From DATAYA01 sp963754235 (lineage in GTDB: Bacteria; Pseudomonadota; Alphaproteobacteria; Acetobacterales; Acetobacteraceae), in NCBI GenBank assembly GCA_963754235.1, contig CAVWFK010000048.1, positions 4,456-68,455 of the forward strand: 64,000 bases of DNA, in the 5' to 3' direction. Positions 34,631 through 44,412 of this stretch are shown piece by piece (within the stretch, counting starts at the first letter, position 1; the number at the start of each line of letters is the position of its first letter). The position numbers were made by a program, and so were the translations under genes. The notes under the pieces are model-generated. The model was not told the DNA's origin. It searched no databases and saw nothing but the letters and a program-made list of their open reading frames with translations.

Positions 34631-36418
34631 ATGCAGCCGCACATCTTCGCCCGCGTGCGCGAGCACGTTCTGGCCGCCCTGCGCGCCGCGGCACCCGGTC
34701 TGCCGCAGGACGCGCTTGCGCGCGTGGAGGTGACGCCGGCGCGTGAGGCCGCGCACGGCGAAATGGCAACCAACGCCGCCCTGATCGCGGCCAGGCCCGC
34801 GCGCCAGCCGCCGCAGAAGCTGGCTGCAGGAATCGCCGCCGCGCTGGCCGAGGCGCCCGAGATCGCCGCCGCCGAGCCGGCGGGGCCGGGCTTCGTCAAT
34901 ATCCGCCTTAATCCGGCCGCATGGCTCGCCGAGCTGCCGGCGATCCTGCGCGCCGGCCTCGCGTACGGTGATTCGACGTTGGGCGGCGGGCTGCGGGTTA
35001 ATGTCGAATACGTCTCGACCAACCCGACCGGGCCGCTGCATGTCGGCCATTGCCGCGGCGCGGTGGTCGGCGACGCGCTGGCCAATCTGCTCGTGAAGGC
35101 CGGCTTCGCCGTTACCAAGGAATACTACGTCAACGACGCCGGCGCTCAGGTGGACGCACTCGCCTGGGCCGCCTACTGGCGCTACCTCCAGGCGCTCGGC
35201 ACCCGCCTCTCCGAGGAGGATTTCGCCGCCGCCGTGCCTGGCGGGCTGCAATATCGCGGCGAATATCTGATCCCGGTGGGCGAACGCCTCGCTGCCGCGC
35301 ATCGCGACAGCCTCGCCGGCCCGGACGCGACGCCCGCCGATCCGGTGCTGTGGGTGCCGACGGTGCGCAGCTTCGCCGTTGCCGAGATGCTCGCGATGAT
35401 CCGCGACGACCTCGCCGCCCTCGGTGTGCGGCAGGAGGTGTTCAGCTCGGAGCGCGCGCTGCTCGACGCCGGCGCGCCCGACGCCGTGATCGAGCGGCTG
35501 CGCGCCGCGGGATTGATCTACGAGGGCACGCTCGATCCGCCCCGCGGCAAGACGCCGGAGGAGTGGGAGCCGCGTGCGCAGACCCTGTTCCGCGCCACCC
35601 GGTTCGGCGATGATGTCGATCGGCCGCTGAAGAAGTCCGACGGCAGCAACACGTATTTCGCCAACGACATCGCCTACCACGCCGACAAGATCGACCGTGG
35701 TGCGGCGGCCTTGATCGACGTGCTCGGTGCCGATCACGGCGGTTACGTCACGCGGATGCGCGCGGCAGTCGCGGCCCTGTCCGGCGGCGGCGTGAGCTTC
35801 GAGGCGATCCTGTGCCAGATCGTCCACGTCGTCCGCGCCGGGCAGCCGGTGAAGATGAGCAAGCGCGCCGGCAGCTACGTCACGTTGCGCGACCTGATCG
35901 ACGAGGTCGGCGCCGATGCGGTGCGCTTCACCATGCTGACGCGCAAGCCCGACGCGCAGATGGAGTTCGACCTCGATGCGGTGGTGGCGCAGACCCGCGA
36001 CAACCCGGTGTTCTATGTCCAGTACGCCCATGCCCGCTGCCGCTCGGTGCTGCGCGCTGCGGCCGAGATGCTGGGCGCGGAGGCTATCGACGACGCGGCG
36101 CTTGCCGGCACCGATCTCGGGTCGCTCGGGGCCGAGGCGGAGATGGCTCTGGTGCGCCGGCTCGCGTCCTGGCCGCGCACCGTAGAAGCCGCCGCGCTGA
36201 CCCGCGAGCCGCACCGAATCGCATTTTTCCTCTATGACTTGGCGGGCGACTTTCATATGCTTTGGAACCGGGGCAAGGACGACTCGACACTACGCTTCCT
36301 GCAGGCCGACCGACTGGAGGAGACGCGGGCGCGGCTTGCTTTGGTGGCGGCGACGGCGGCGGTGATCCGGTCCGGCCTCGCCGTGCTGGGCGTCGCACCG
36401 GTCGAGGAGATGCGCTGA
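34631..36418 (+). CDS. argS: Arginyl-tRNA synthetase
   Basis: The 595-residue class I synthetase starts at the ATG at 34631. The N-terminal tRNA-binding Add1 domain covers about 1-100. The HIGH-type motif is in NPTGPLHVGHCRGAVVGD, and TYFANDIAYHADKIDRG and ADHGGYVTRMRAAV follow. The KMSKS loop is KMSKRAGSYVTLRDL, and the anticodon-binding domain ends the protein. In the dgt-argS-SPOR-nagZ run. Confidence 0.97.
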   Translation: MQPHIFARVREHVLAALRAAAPGLPQDALARVEVTPAREAAHGEMATNAALIAARPARQPPQKLAAGIAAALAEAPEIAAAEPAGPGFVNIRLNPAAWLAELPAILRAGLAYGDSTLGGGLRVNVEYVSTNPTGPLHVGHCRGAVVGDALANLLVKAGFAVTKEYYVNDAGAQVDALAWAAYWRYLQALGTRLSEEDFAAAVPGGLQYRGEYLIPVGERLAAAHRDSLAGPDATPADPVLWVPTVRSFAVAEMLAMIRDDLAALGVRQEVFSSERALLDAGAPDAVIERLRAAGLIYEGTLDPPRGKTPEEWEPRAQTLFRATRFGDDVDRPLKKSDGSNTYFANDIAYHADKIDRGAAALIDVLGADHGGYVTRMRAAVAALSGGGVSFEAILCQIVHVVRAGQPVKMSKRAGSYVTLRDLIDEVGADAVRFTMLTRKPDAQMEFDLDAVVAQTRDNPVFYVQYAHARCRSVLRAAAEMLGAEAIDDAALAGTDLGSLGAEAEMALVRRLASWPRTVEAAALTREPHRIAFFLYDLAGDFHMLWNRGKDDSTLRFLQADRLEETRARLALVAATAAVIRSGLAVLGVAPVEEMR

Positions 36419-36421
36419 GCC

Positions 36422-37192
36422 GTGGTCAACGATCCCGCTTTCCTGCCGTCCTATCGCACCATCCGCCGCGGCCGCCGCATGGACCCCGGCACCCGCCGGT
36501 TGATGACCACCGCCGGCAGCATCGGTGCGGTGCTCGTGGTGGCGATCGGCGGCTGGTCGCTGCTCCATCGTGGTCCGAGTGCCGTGCCCGTGATCGCGGC
36601 GCCGAGCGGCCCGATGCGGGTGAAACCCGCCAACCCGGGCGGCATGACGGTGATCGGCGCCAACCAGGATTTGACGGCCGACGGCGCGGGCGAGGACAGC
36701 GTCAAGATGGAGTCCGCCCCCGAGAAGCCTGCCCTGGCGGCGTTGCAGGCGCTGGAGGCGAAGGCGCCCGCTGCCGTCGCCCCGCCTGCGGCTCCCGTTG
36801 TGGCGGCCGTTCGTCCGGCTAGTGCGCCGCCGGCAGCCGCGGCCTCCACCTCATCGCCTCCGGCTTCCGTCCCGGCGCAAGTCGCTGCCGGACCCGCTCC
36901 CGTCACCCCGCCACCGTCTTCGGTGGGGCCGCAGAGGCCGGGATCAGCCGGAACGGCCGTGCAGCTCGCCGCAATGGACAGCCGAGAGGCGGCGATGACT
37001 GAATGGCAGCATCTGGCGCAACGGATGCCGGCCCTGCTGGGCAATCGCCAGCCCACGGTGCAACGGGCGGAGGTGGGGGGGCGCACCGTCTGGCGGCTGC
37101 GCACCATGGGGTTCGCGACGATCGCGGTTGCAACCCAGTTCTGTCAGCAGGTCCGCGCCCAGGGCGGCGGCTGCACGATCGCCGCCTTCTGA
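36422..37192 (+). CDS. SPOR-domain protein
   Basis: The 256-residue protein uses a GTG start at 36422, three bases after argS. A short cytoplasmic tail precedes one TM helix (AGSIGAVLVVAIGGWSLLH, about 31-49). A long Pro/Ala-rich periplasmic linker follows, then a C-terminal SPOR-like domain (AVQLAAMDSREAAMTEWQHLAQRMP, WRLRTMGFATIAVATQFCQQVRAQGGGC). SPOR domains bind denuded septal peptidoglycan, so a cell-division role is likely. The neighbouring nagZ supports a cell-wall link. Confidence 0.85.
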   Translation: MVNDPAFLPSYRTIRRGRRMDPGTRRLMTTAGSIGAVLVVAIGGWSLLHRGPSAVPVIAAPSGPMRVKPANPGGMTVIGANQDLTADGAGEDSVKMESAPEKPALAALQALEAKAPAAVAPPAAPVVAAVRPASAPPAAAASTSSPPASVPAQVAAGPAPVTPPPSSVGPQRPGSAGTAVQLAAMDSREAAMTEWQHLAQRMPALLGNRQPTVQRAEVGGRTVWRLRTMGFATIAVATQFCQQVRAQGGGCTIAAF

Positions 37193-37202
37193 CCGCGCGG
37201 CG

Positions 37203-38195
37203 ATGAAGGCGGCGATCGTCGGTATCGCGGCCCTCGCCCTCACCATCGAGGAAGCGGCTCTGCTCCGCCGCGAGCAGCCGGCGGGAGTGATTTTGTTCGG
37301 CCGCAACGTGGCCGATCCGGACCAGCTTGCCGCTCTCGTCGCGGAGCTGCGCCGGGCGCTGCCGCCCGCTGCGGTGCTGCTGGTCGATCAGGAGGGCGGG
37401 CGCGTCGCCCGCCTGCACCCGCCGCACTGGCGCGAGCATCCGCCGGCCGCGGCGATCGGCGACCGCTTCGCCGCCGATGCCGAGGCCGGGCTGCGCGCGG
37501 CGTGGCTGACCGGTGCGCTGATCGGGATCGACTGCGCGGGCGCGGGCTTCGACGTGGTCTGCGCCCCGGTGCTCGACCTCGGCCTGCCGGGTGCGCATTC
37601 CGTGATCGGCGACCGAGCCTTCGGCGCCGATCCGCGCGCGGTCGCCCGGCTCGGCCGCGCGATGGCGGCCGGGCTATTGGCGGCGGGTGTGCAGCCGGTC
37701 GGCAAGCACGCGCCTGGCCACGGGCGGGCACTGGCCGACAGCCATGCCGAGCTGCCGGTGGTGAAAGCGGCCGATCTCGCCGCAGACTTCCTGCCGTTCG
37801 CCGCCAACGCCGACCTGCCGTGGCTGATGACCGCTCACATTGTCTATGCCGCACTTGACCCCGACTATCCTGCGACCTTGTCCAGCAAGGTGATTGCGGG
37901 GATGCTGCGGGGCCGTTTCCGCTTCGACGGGGTGCTGGTGTCGGATGATTTGTCCATGCGCGCGCTCGCCGGCCCGCCCGCCGCTTCGGCGTGGGCGGCG
38001 ATCGCGGCCGGCTGCGACCTGGCACTCTATGGAGCGGGCGATTTCGCCGCCACCGAGGCGCTGCTCGAGGCCTGCCCGCCACTGCACCGCGAATCCGGAG
38101 CGCGGCTTGCCGCCGCTGCGGCCCTGGCCCGAAGCCGCCGTCAGGCGCTGGACGCCGATGCGCTCGGCGCCGAGCGCGACCGGCTGCTGACGTGA
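37203..38195 (+). CDS. nagZ: Beta-N-acetylhexosaminidase NagZ
   Basis: The 330-residue glycoside hydrolase family 3 protein starts at the ATG at 37203. It has PAGVILFGRNVADPDQL, LLVDQEGGRVARL, GKHAPGHGRALADSHAELP (catalytic His loop; the usual KHFPGHG has Ala for Phe here) and FDGVLVSDDLSMRAL (nucleophile Asp). NagZ removes GlcNAc from anhydro-muropeptides in cytoplasmic cell-wall recycling. Its stop overlaps the GTG of the protease gene. Confidence 0.93.
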   Translation: MKAAIVGIAALALTIEEAALLRREQPAGVILFGRNVADPDQLAALVAELRRALPPAAVLLVDQEGGRVARLHPPHWREHPPAAAIGDRFAADAEAGLRAAWLTGALIGIDCAGAGFDVVCAPVLDLGLPGAHSVIGDRAFGADPRAVARLGRAMAAGLLAAGVQPVGKHAPGHGRALADSHAELPVVKAADLAADFLPFAANADLPWLMTAHIVYAALDPDYPATLSSKVIAGMLRGRFRFDGVLVSDDLSMRALAGPPAASAWAAIAAGCDLALYGAGDFAATEALLEACPPLHRESGARLAAAAALARSRRQALDADALGAERDRLLT

Positions 38196-38923
38196 ACGGA
38201 TTGCTGCTGCAAATCGTGGTCGCGGCGGTGCCGGCGATCCTGGCGATTACGTTGCACGAGACTGCCCACGGCTACGCCGCGCTGGCGCTCGGCGACGACA
38301 CCGCGAGGCGCATGGGACGGCTGTCGCTCAATCCGCTTCGGCACATCGATCGCTTCGGCACCATCATCCTGCCCGCCATCCTGCTGCTGCTGCAACTCGC
38401 CACTATCCATCGGGTCGCGTTCATGTTCGGCTGGGCGAAGCCGGTGCCGGTGGATGCCAGGCGCTTCACCGACCCGCGTCGGGGCATGATGCTGGTGGCG
38501 GCTGCGGGGCCGGCGATGAACTTCCTGCTCGCGTGGCTAGGCGCGCTGGCGCTCTACGGGATCAAACTGCTGCCCTATTCCTGGGCCGCGATTGCCGGCT
38601 TGATGCTGGTCTATTTCGTGCTGACCAATCTGGTGCTCGGCCTGTTCAACCTGCTGCCGATCCCACCGCTCGATGGCGGCCGGATCGCGGTCGGGCTGCT
38701 GCCGAGGGGCCTCGCGTTCCGCTGGGCGCAGCTCGAACGGGCCGGGATCGTCATCGTGCTGCTGCTGGTGTTTGTGCTGCCGACCGCGCTCGGCCAGATT
38801 GGTATCCGCTTCGACCCGGCCGGCGCCGCACTCGGCCGCGTGGTGCCGTGGGCGTTCCGGCTGGTGTTGACGCTCGCCGGCCATGACGATGCCGCATTGA
38901 TCTCCCAGAATGTCGGGCTCTGA
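38192..38923 (+). CDS. Site-2 protease family (M50) membrane peptidase
   Basis: The 243-residue protein has a GTG start at 38192 overlapping the nagZ stop. The zinc motif is LHETAHGYAALALGD (HExxH) near residue 24, and the second zinc-ligand motif is NLLPIPPLDGGRI near 155. About six TM helices are seen. It belongs to the short, PDZ-less M50 group; substrates unknown. Conserved next to scpA in alphaproteobacteria and overlapping it by 14 bases here. Confidence 0.9.
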   Translation: MNGLLLQIVVAAVPAILAITLHETAHGYAALALGDDTARRMGRLSLNPLRHIDRFGTIILPAILLLLQLATIHRVAFMFGWAKPVPVDARRFTDPRRGMMLVAAAGPAMNFLLAWLGALALYGIKLLPYSWAAIAGLMLVYFVLTNLVLGLFNLLPIPPLDGGRIAVGLLPRGLAFRWAQLERAGIVIVLLLVFVLPTALGQIGIRFDPAGAALGRVVPWAFRLVLTLAGHDDAALISQNVGL

Positions 38924-39667
38924 ACCCGAGGCGGCCGCCGACAGCCTGATCCTGCGGCTGGACGGCTTCGAGGGACCGCTCGACCTGCTGCTCGACCTTG
39001 CGCGCGGGCAGAAGGTCGATCTCGCGCGGATCTCGATCCTCGATCTGGTGGAGCAATACCTGGCGCTGGTGGAGGGCGCGCGGCGGGTACGTCTCGAACT
39101 CGCCGCCGACTGGCTGGTGATGGCGGCCTGGCTCGCCTGGCTGAAGTCGCGCCTGCTGCTGCCGCCCGAGGAAGCGGAAGCGGAGGAGGGCGAGCAGGCC
39201 GCCGAGGTGCTCGCCGGCCGCCTCACCGCGCTTTCGGCGATGCGCGCCGCCGCCGCCTGGCTCACGGGCAGGCCCCAGCTCGGCCATGACGTGTTCGCCC
39301 GCGGCGCGCCGGAATCGCTGGTCTCCGTCGATCGCTCGGCGGTCGCACTCGATCTGCCCGGATTGCTGCGCGCCTATCTCGGGGCGCTGCGGCGGGCCGG
39401 TTCGCAGCGTCGCTACCGCCCCGCACCGGTGACGCTGTGGACGGTGCAGGACGCGCTCGGCCGGCTCGGCGGCCTGCTCGGCCGGATGCCGGACTGGAGC
39501 AGCCTGGAGCGGTTCCTGCCCGATAATCTGCGCGCACCGCTGGCGCACCGGGCGGCCCTCGCGAGCACGCTGCTGGCCGGACTGGAGCTGGCGCGGGGCG
39601 GCGCGCTGACGCTGCGCCAGGAGCGGGCATTTGGTCCCATCCTCCTCCGCCGCCGGGAGGGCGTCTC

Positions 39668-39671
<4 letters not shown>
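38910..39671 (+). CDS. scpA: Segregation and condensation protein A
   Basis: The 253-residue kleisin has the N-terminal LDGFEGPLDLLLDLARGQKVDLARISILDLVEQYL that contacts the SMC neck, WLVMAAWLAWLKSRLLLP, and a C-terminal winged helix. It forms the SMC-ScpA-ScpB complex for chromosome condensation and segregation. The ATG at 38910 lies inside the protease gene; the stop overlaps the scpB start (GTGA). Confidence 0.94.
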
Positions 39672-40219
<548 letters not shown>

Positions 40220-40250
40220 CTTCGGCGGCGTTTCCTGCTAAACCACGCGC

Positions 40251-40787
40251 ATGTTCGATTTCGCCTGGTCCGAGATCGCGCTGATCGGCGTGGTCGCGCT
40301 GATCGCGATCGGCCCCAAGGACATGCCGGGGGCGCTCAAGGCCGTGTCCGGCATGATCAAGAAGGCGCGCCGCATGGCGTCCGAGTTCCAGACCCATGTG
40401 GACGATCTGGTCCGCGAGGCGGATCTGCACGAGGTGCGGGAGCAGATCAACGAAATCCGCAATTTCGACCTGCGCGGCCATGTCGAGCGCGCGATCGACG
40501 AGGATGGCTCGATCCGCCGCACCTTCGAGGACGACCCCTTCCACACCGCGTCCCCGACAGCCGACACGGCGACCGCGCTGGAGGCCGACGGCGAGGTGCA
40601 GACCATCGCCCCGCCCGATGCCGCGTCCGATGCCGCGACTGCGTGGCAGGCGGCATCGCCCGCACCATATCCGGCTGGCGACGCGCCCGCCTTCATTCCG
40701 CCCGAGGCGGCGGTGCCGCCGCCGCCACCACCCGCCTTCATCCCGCCGGATGTGGTGCGGGCGGCGCGGCGCGGCCGGCGCGGCTGA
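40251..40787 (+). CDS. tatB: Twin-arginine translocase subunit TatB
   Basis: The 178-residue protein has MFDFAWSEIALIGVVALIAIGP, a single TM helix with the conserved Glu and the Gly-Pro hinge, then an amphipathic helix (MPGALKAVSGMIKKARRMASEF) and a long Pro/Ala-rich cytoplasmic tail. TatB with TatC recognises twin-arginine signal peptides. tatA is not in the window, unlike the common tatABC order. Confidence 0.93.
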   Translation: MFDFAWSEIALIGVVALIAIGPKDMPGALKAVSGMIKKARRMASEFQTHVDDLVREADLHEVREQINEIRNFDLRGHVERAIDEDGSIRRTFEDDPFHTASPTADTATALEADGEVQTIAPPDAASDAATAWQAASPAPYPAGDAPAFIPPEAAVPPPPPPAFIPPDVVRAARRGRRG

Positions 40788-40813
40788 TCCCCTCTCGCTG
40801 ACAGGTTCCGCTT

Positions 40814-41611
40814 GTGGCCCCGCGCGACGTCAACACGGCACCGGACGACGATCCCATCAACGACAAGCCGATGCCGCTGCTCGAGCACATCATCGAGTTG
40901 CGGCGGCGGCTGCTGTGGTCGATCGCCGGGTTCATGATCGCGTTCTTTGTCTGCTACTACTTCTCGGGGAAGATCTATTTATTCCTGGCCCAGCCGCTGG
41001 GGGAGATCATGCGCCAGCGCGGCGAACATCCGCACCTGATCTACACGGCGCTCTATGAGGCGTTCTTCACCTATCTGCGGGTAGCAATCTTCGGTGCCGC
41101 GTTCCTGTCGTTCCCGCTGGTGGCGAGCCAGATCTACCTGTTCGTGGCGCCGGGCCTCTACCGCAGCGAGAAGCGCGCGATCGTGCCGTTTCTGATCGCA
41201 ACGCCGGTGCTGTTCGTCGCCGGTGCAGCACTCGCCTACTACTTCGTCTTTCCGTTCGCCTGGCGCTTCTTCCTGAGCTTTCAGACGCCGACAGGGGCGG
41301 ATGGATTGCAGATCACGCTGGAGGCGAAGGTCAGCGAGTATCTGGCGCTGGTGATGAAGCTCGTTTTCGCGTTCGGCGTCGCATTCCAGTTACCGGTGCT
41401 GCTGACGCTGCTGGCCAAGGTCGGCATCGTCTCGTCGGCGTCGCTGCGCAAATTCCGCCGCTATGCGTATGTCGGCATGTTCGTGATCGCCGCCATCCTG
41501 GCGCCGCCGGACGTGCTGACGCAGACCGGCTTGGCACTGCCGCTGGTACTGCTCTACGAGATTTCGATCCTGTGCGCCCGCTTCGTCGAGCCGAAGCCGG
41601 TGGACGTCTGA
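40814..41611 (+). CDS. tatC: Twin-arginine translocase subunit TatC
   Basis: The 265-residue protein has six TM helices and a GTG start at 40814. Marks are MPLLEHIIELRRRLLW (signal-peptide-binding N-terminus), the FLAQPLGEIMRQRG loop, YEAFFTYLRVAIFGAAFLSFPL, FLIATPVLFVAGAALAYYFVFP and YVGMFVIAAILAPPDVLTQTGLALPLVLLYE. It forms the core of the Tat receptor with TatB. Confidence 0.96.
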   Translation: MAPRDVNTAPDDDPINDKPMPLLEHIIELRRRLLWSIAGFMIAFFVCYYFSGKIYLFLAQPLGEIMRQRGEHPHLIYTALYEAFFTYLRVAIFGAAFLSFPLVASQIYLFVAPGLYRSEKRAIVPFLIATPVLFVAGAALAYYFVFPFAWRFFLSFQTPTGADGLQITLEAKVSEYLALVMKLVFAFGVAFQLPVLLTLLAKVGIVSSASLRKFRRYAYVGMFVIAAILAPPDVLTQTGLALPLVLLYEISILCARFVEPKPVDV

Positions 41612-41628
41612 TGAAGAAGAGGCCCACC

Positions 41629-41709
41629 GTCATGGTCGGCGGATGCCGACCATCCACGGCTTTCGTGCGGCGGCAAAGCCGTGGATGGTCGGCATCCGCC
41701 GACCGTGAC
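41629..41709. repeat. Palindromic intergenic repeat between tatC and serS
   Basis: Arms 41629-41663 and 41675-41709 (35 bases each) are reverse complements with one mismatch, around an 11-base loop. A perfect 29-base core (41635-41663 / 41675-41703) contains GTCGGCGGATGCCGACCATC. It differs in sequence from the repeat at 2241-2325 and looks like a separate mobile palindromic element. It may end the tat transcript. Confidence 0.85.
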
Positions 41710-41759
41710 GTGGTTGGGCTGGCGCTGCCGTTTCCGGCGGCGAGCCGGGCGCCTCGCTG

Positions 41760-43034
41760 ATGCACGACATCCGCGCGATCCGTGCCGATCCGGCGGGCTT
41801 CGACGCCGCGATGGCGAGGCGCGGGCTAGCGCCCTGCGGCGACGACATACTCCGGCGCGACGACGAGCACCGTTCGGCCGTGGCCGCGGTCCAGGGTCTG
41901 CAACAGGAGCGCAACGAACTCGGGAAGCGGATCGGTGCCCTGCGCCGGGAAGGCCAGGACACGGCCGCCTTAGAAGAGCGCGCACGAGTGGTTCGTGACG
42001 AGATCGCCGCAAGTGAGGGGCAGGTCCGAGAGACCGAGACGGCGCTGCGGCGTATTCTGGAGACGCTGCCCAACATTCTCGATCCCGACGTGCCGGAAGG
42101 GGCGGATGAGAGCGCCAACGTCGTGCTCAAGCAGGTCGGCGAGCCGTCCGCGTTCGGCTTCGCACCGCGCCAGCATTTCGAACTCGGGGAGTCGCTCGGG
42201 CTGATGGATTTCGAGGCCGCCGCCAAGATCGCGGGCACGCGCTTCGTCGTACTCACGGGTGGGCTGGCGCGGCTGGAGCGCGCGCTCGGGCAGTTCATGA
42301 TCGATCTGCACATCGCCGAGCACGGCTACACCGAGGTCTCGGTGCCTCTGCTGGTGAACGCCACGACCGCCTATGGCACCAACCAGTTGCCGAAATTCGA
42401 GGACGATCTGTTCAAGACCACGGACGGCCGCTACCTGATCCCAACGGCCGAGGTGCCGCTGACCAGCCTCCCGGCCGGCGAGATCATCCCTGAGGTGCGG
42501 CTGCCGATGCGCGTTACCGCGCTGACCGATTGTTTCCGCTCGGAGGCGGGGGCGGCGGGGCGCGACACGCGCGGGATGCTGCGCCAGCACGAGTTCCGCA
42601 AGGTGGAGCTGGTCTCGATCACCCACCCTGACGCGAGTGTCGAGGAGCAGGAGCGGATGACGCGCTGCGCCGAACGCGTGCTCGAATTGCTGGAACTGCC
42701 ATACCGTCGCGTGCTGCTCTCGGCGGGCGACACCGGCCCGTCCGCAGTGCGCACCTTCGACCTCGAAGTGTGGCTGCCGGGACAAGGGGCGTGGCGGGAG
42801 ATCAGCTCCTGCTCCAACTGCCGCGACTTCCAGGCCCGGCGCATGAACGCGCGGTTTCGCGCGGCCGAGGGTAAGACGGTCGGCTTCGTCCACACCCTCA
42901 ACGGATCGGGCGTCGCGGTGGGGCGCGCTCTCATCGCCGTGATGGAGAATGGCCAGCGACCGGACGGATCGATCATGGTGCCGGCGGCGCTGCGACCTTA
43001 CATGGCCGGCCAGGACAGCATCGGACCGGGCTGA
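41760..43034 (+). CDS. serS: Seryl-tRNA synthetase
   Basis: The 424-residue class II synthetase has an N-terminal coiled-coil arm at about 30-105 (QERNELGKRIGALRREG). Motif 2 is FRSEAGAAGRDTRGMLRQHEFRKVELV, and motif 3 is the GSGVAVGRALIAVMEN segment. EISSCSNCRDFQARRMNARFR is also typical. The start is ATG at 41760, just after the palindromic repeat. The 3-base gap to the next gene suggests cotranscription. Confidence 0.97.
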   Translation: MHDIRAIRADPAGFDAAMARRGLAPCGDDILRRDDEHRSAVAAVQGLQQERNELGKRIGALRREGQDTAALEERARVVRDEIAASEGQVRETETALRRILETLPNILDPDVPEGADESANVVLKQVGEPSAFGFAPRQHFELGESLGLMDFEAAAKIAGTRFVVLTGGLARLERALGQFMIDLHIAEHGYTEVSVPLLVNATTAYGTNQLPKFEDDLFKTTDGRYLIPTAEVPLTSLPAGEIIPEVRLPMRVTALTDCFRSEAGAAGRDTRGMLRQHEFRKVELVSITHPDASVEEQERMTRCAERVLELLELPYRRVLLSAGDTGPSAVRTFDLEVWLPGQGAWREISSCSNCRDFQARRMNARFRAAEGKTVGFVHTLNGSGVAVGRALIAVMENGQRPDGSIMVPAALRPYMAGQDSIGPG

Positions 43035-43037
43035 CGC

Positions 43038-43798
43038 ATGACATTGGCAGTCGGCTGGACGCACGCCGGAACCTCGGCACTGGCGGCGTTCCTTGCCTCG
43101 CTCGTGGAGGCGACGGAGGCGATGACGGTGGTGCTCGCGGTCGGCGCGGTGCGCGGCTGGCGGGGCGCGATCATCGGCAGCATCGCCGGGCTTGCGGCGC
43201 TGCTGGTGCTGGTGGCGGTACTGGGGCCGGCTCTGACCCAGATCCCGCTCGGGCTGGTGCAGCTTGCGGTCGGCGCGCTGCTGTTGCTGTTCGGGCTGCG
43301 CTGGCTGCGCAAGGCGAGCCTGCGGGCGGCCGGCGTGATCGCGCTGCATGACGAGGCGGACACCTATGCGAAGCAGACCGCGGCGCTGCGTGCGCACGGC
43401 ACGGCGGTCGCGGAGTGGGACCGGGTCGCGGTCTCGGCGTCATTCAAGATCGTGATGCTGGAAGGCATGGAGGTGGTGTTCATCGTGGTCGCGGTGGGCG
43501 CGGGGGGTGGCTTGATCGTTCCGGCTTCGGCGGGCGCGCTGGCCGCGCTGCTGGTGGTGGTGCTGCTCGGCTCGCGCTGCACAGGCCGGTCGCGAGCATC
43601 CCGGAGAACACGCTCAAGTTCGTGGTCGGGGTGATGCTAGCCGCGTTCGGCACGTTCTGGGTGGGCGAGGGCATCGGCGTCGCCTGGCCTGGGGCGGATT
43701 GGAGCCTGCCGGCCCTGATCGTGGGGTATCTGGCGGTCGCGGTCGGGGCGGTCTGGCTGGCGAGGGCGGCTAGGGTGCAGCGGCGGGCAGCAGGATGA
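43038..43798 (+). pseudogene. COG4280-like integral membrane protein, frameshifted
   Basis: The first frame has an N-terminal LASLVEATEAMTVVLAVGAVRGW and hydrophobic helices to about residue 180. The last part (RPVASIPENTLKFVVGVMLAAFGTFWVGEGIGVAWPG) is in another frame. Here one base seems to be missing at about 43570, unlike the other breaks in the window, which have one extra base. Repaired length is about 253 residues, six or seven TM helices. Function of this family is unknown; the ExxE-like and VLEGMEVVFI acidic motifs are reminiscent of cation transporters. Overlaps the next ORF (ATGA). Confidence 0.7.
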
Positions 43799-44004
43799 GC
43801 GCGATCCGGGCCGCGATAGCCGAGCTGGTCGGGCTGTTCGTCGATGACGGCAGCCTGGCATTGCTCGCGGTGATCTGGCTCGCGCTGGTCGGGCTCGGGT
43901 TGCGGCTGCTCGACCTGCCGCCGCCGGAGTGGGCCGGGCTCGCATTATTCGCGGGTCTCGCGGTGCTGCTGGCCGCGAGCGTGCTGCGTGGGGTGCGGCG
44001 CTGA
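43795..44004 (+). CDS. Small two-helix membrane protein
   Basis: The protein has 69 residues with two TM segments (ALLAVIWLALVGLGLRLL and WAGLALFAGLAVLLAASVL). The ATG overlaps the stop of the COG4280-like gene, so the two are coupled and probably act together. No recognised family. Confidence 0.7.
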   Translation: MSAIRAAIAELVGLFVDDGSLALLAVIWLALVGLGLRLLDLPPPEWAGLALFAGLAVLLAASVLRGVRR

Positions 44005-44100
44005 GGCGCGGCGGGAACCCGCCCCCGTATTGGCACTTACGGAGATCGGACCGCGGCAAGGATTCGGGCGCGGCAGCGACACACGGTGGAGGATCGGGGC

Positions 44101-44409
44101 ATGTCGGACCAGCACAGGAACCGCGTGGAGCGGCGCGCCTACGAGCTGTGGGAGCGCGAGGGACGGCCGGAAGGCCGCCACGATCACCACTGGGCGGAGG
44201 CGGAGCGGCAGATCGCGGCGGAAAGCGGTGGCGCGGGCACCGAGCAGGCTCAGCCGGAGCCGGGCGACGCGGCCGCAGCACTCGCCGCACACTCGGCCGA
44301 TGCGCCGCAGCCCGCAGCTCGCGGTGGCGACACGTCGGCGCAACCGAAGCCAAAGCCGCCAACGGCTGCGGCCACGGCGCCCGGGCGCAAGACCGCCGGA
44401 GCGCGCTGA
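44101..44409 (+). CDS. DUF2934 family protein
   Basis: The 102-residue protein starts at the ATG at 44101, after GGAGG. The family motif is RRAYELWEREGRPEGRHDHHWAEAERQI (residues 10-37), followed by a disordered Ala/Pro-rich tail with basic end. DUF2934 proteins are small and of unknown role, common in alphaproteobacteria. It ends 3 bases from the convergent GST gene. Confidence 0.8.
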   Translation: MSDQHRNRVERRAYELWEREGRPEGRHDHHWAEAERQIAAESGGAGTEQAQPEPGDAAAALAAHSADAPQPAARGGDTSAQPKPKPPTAAATAPGRKTAGAR

Positions 44410-44412
44410 GCG

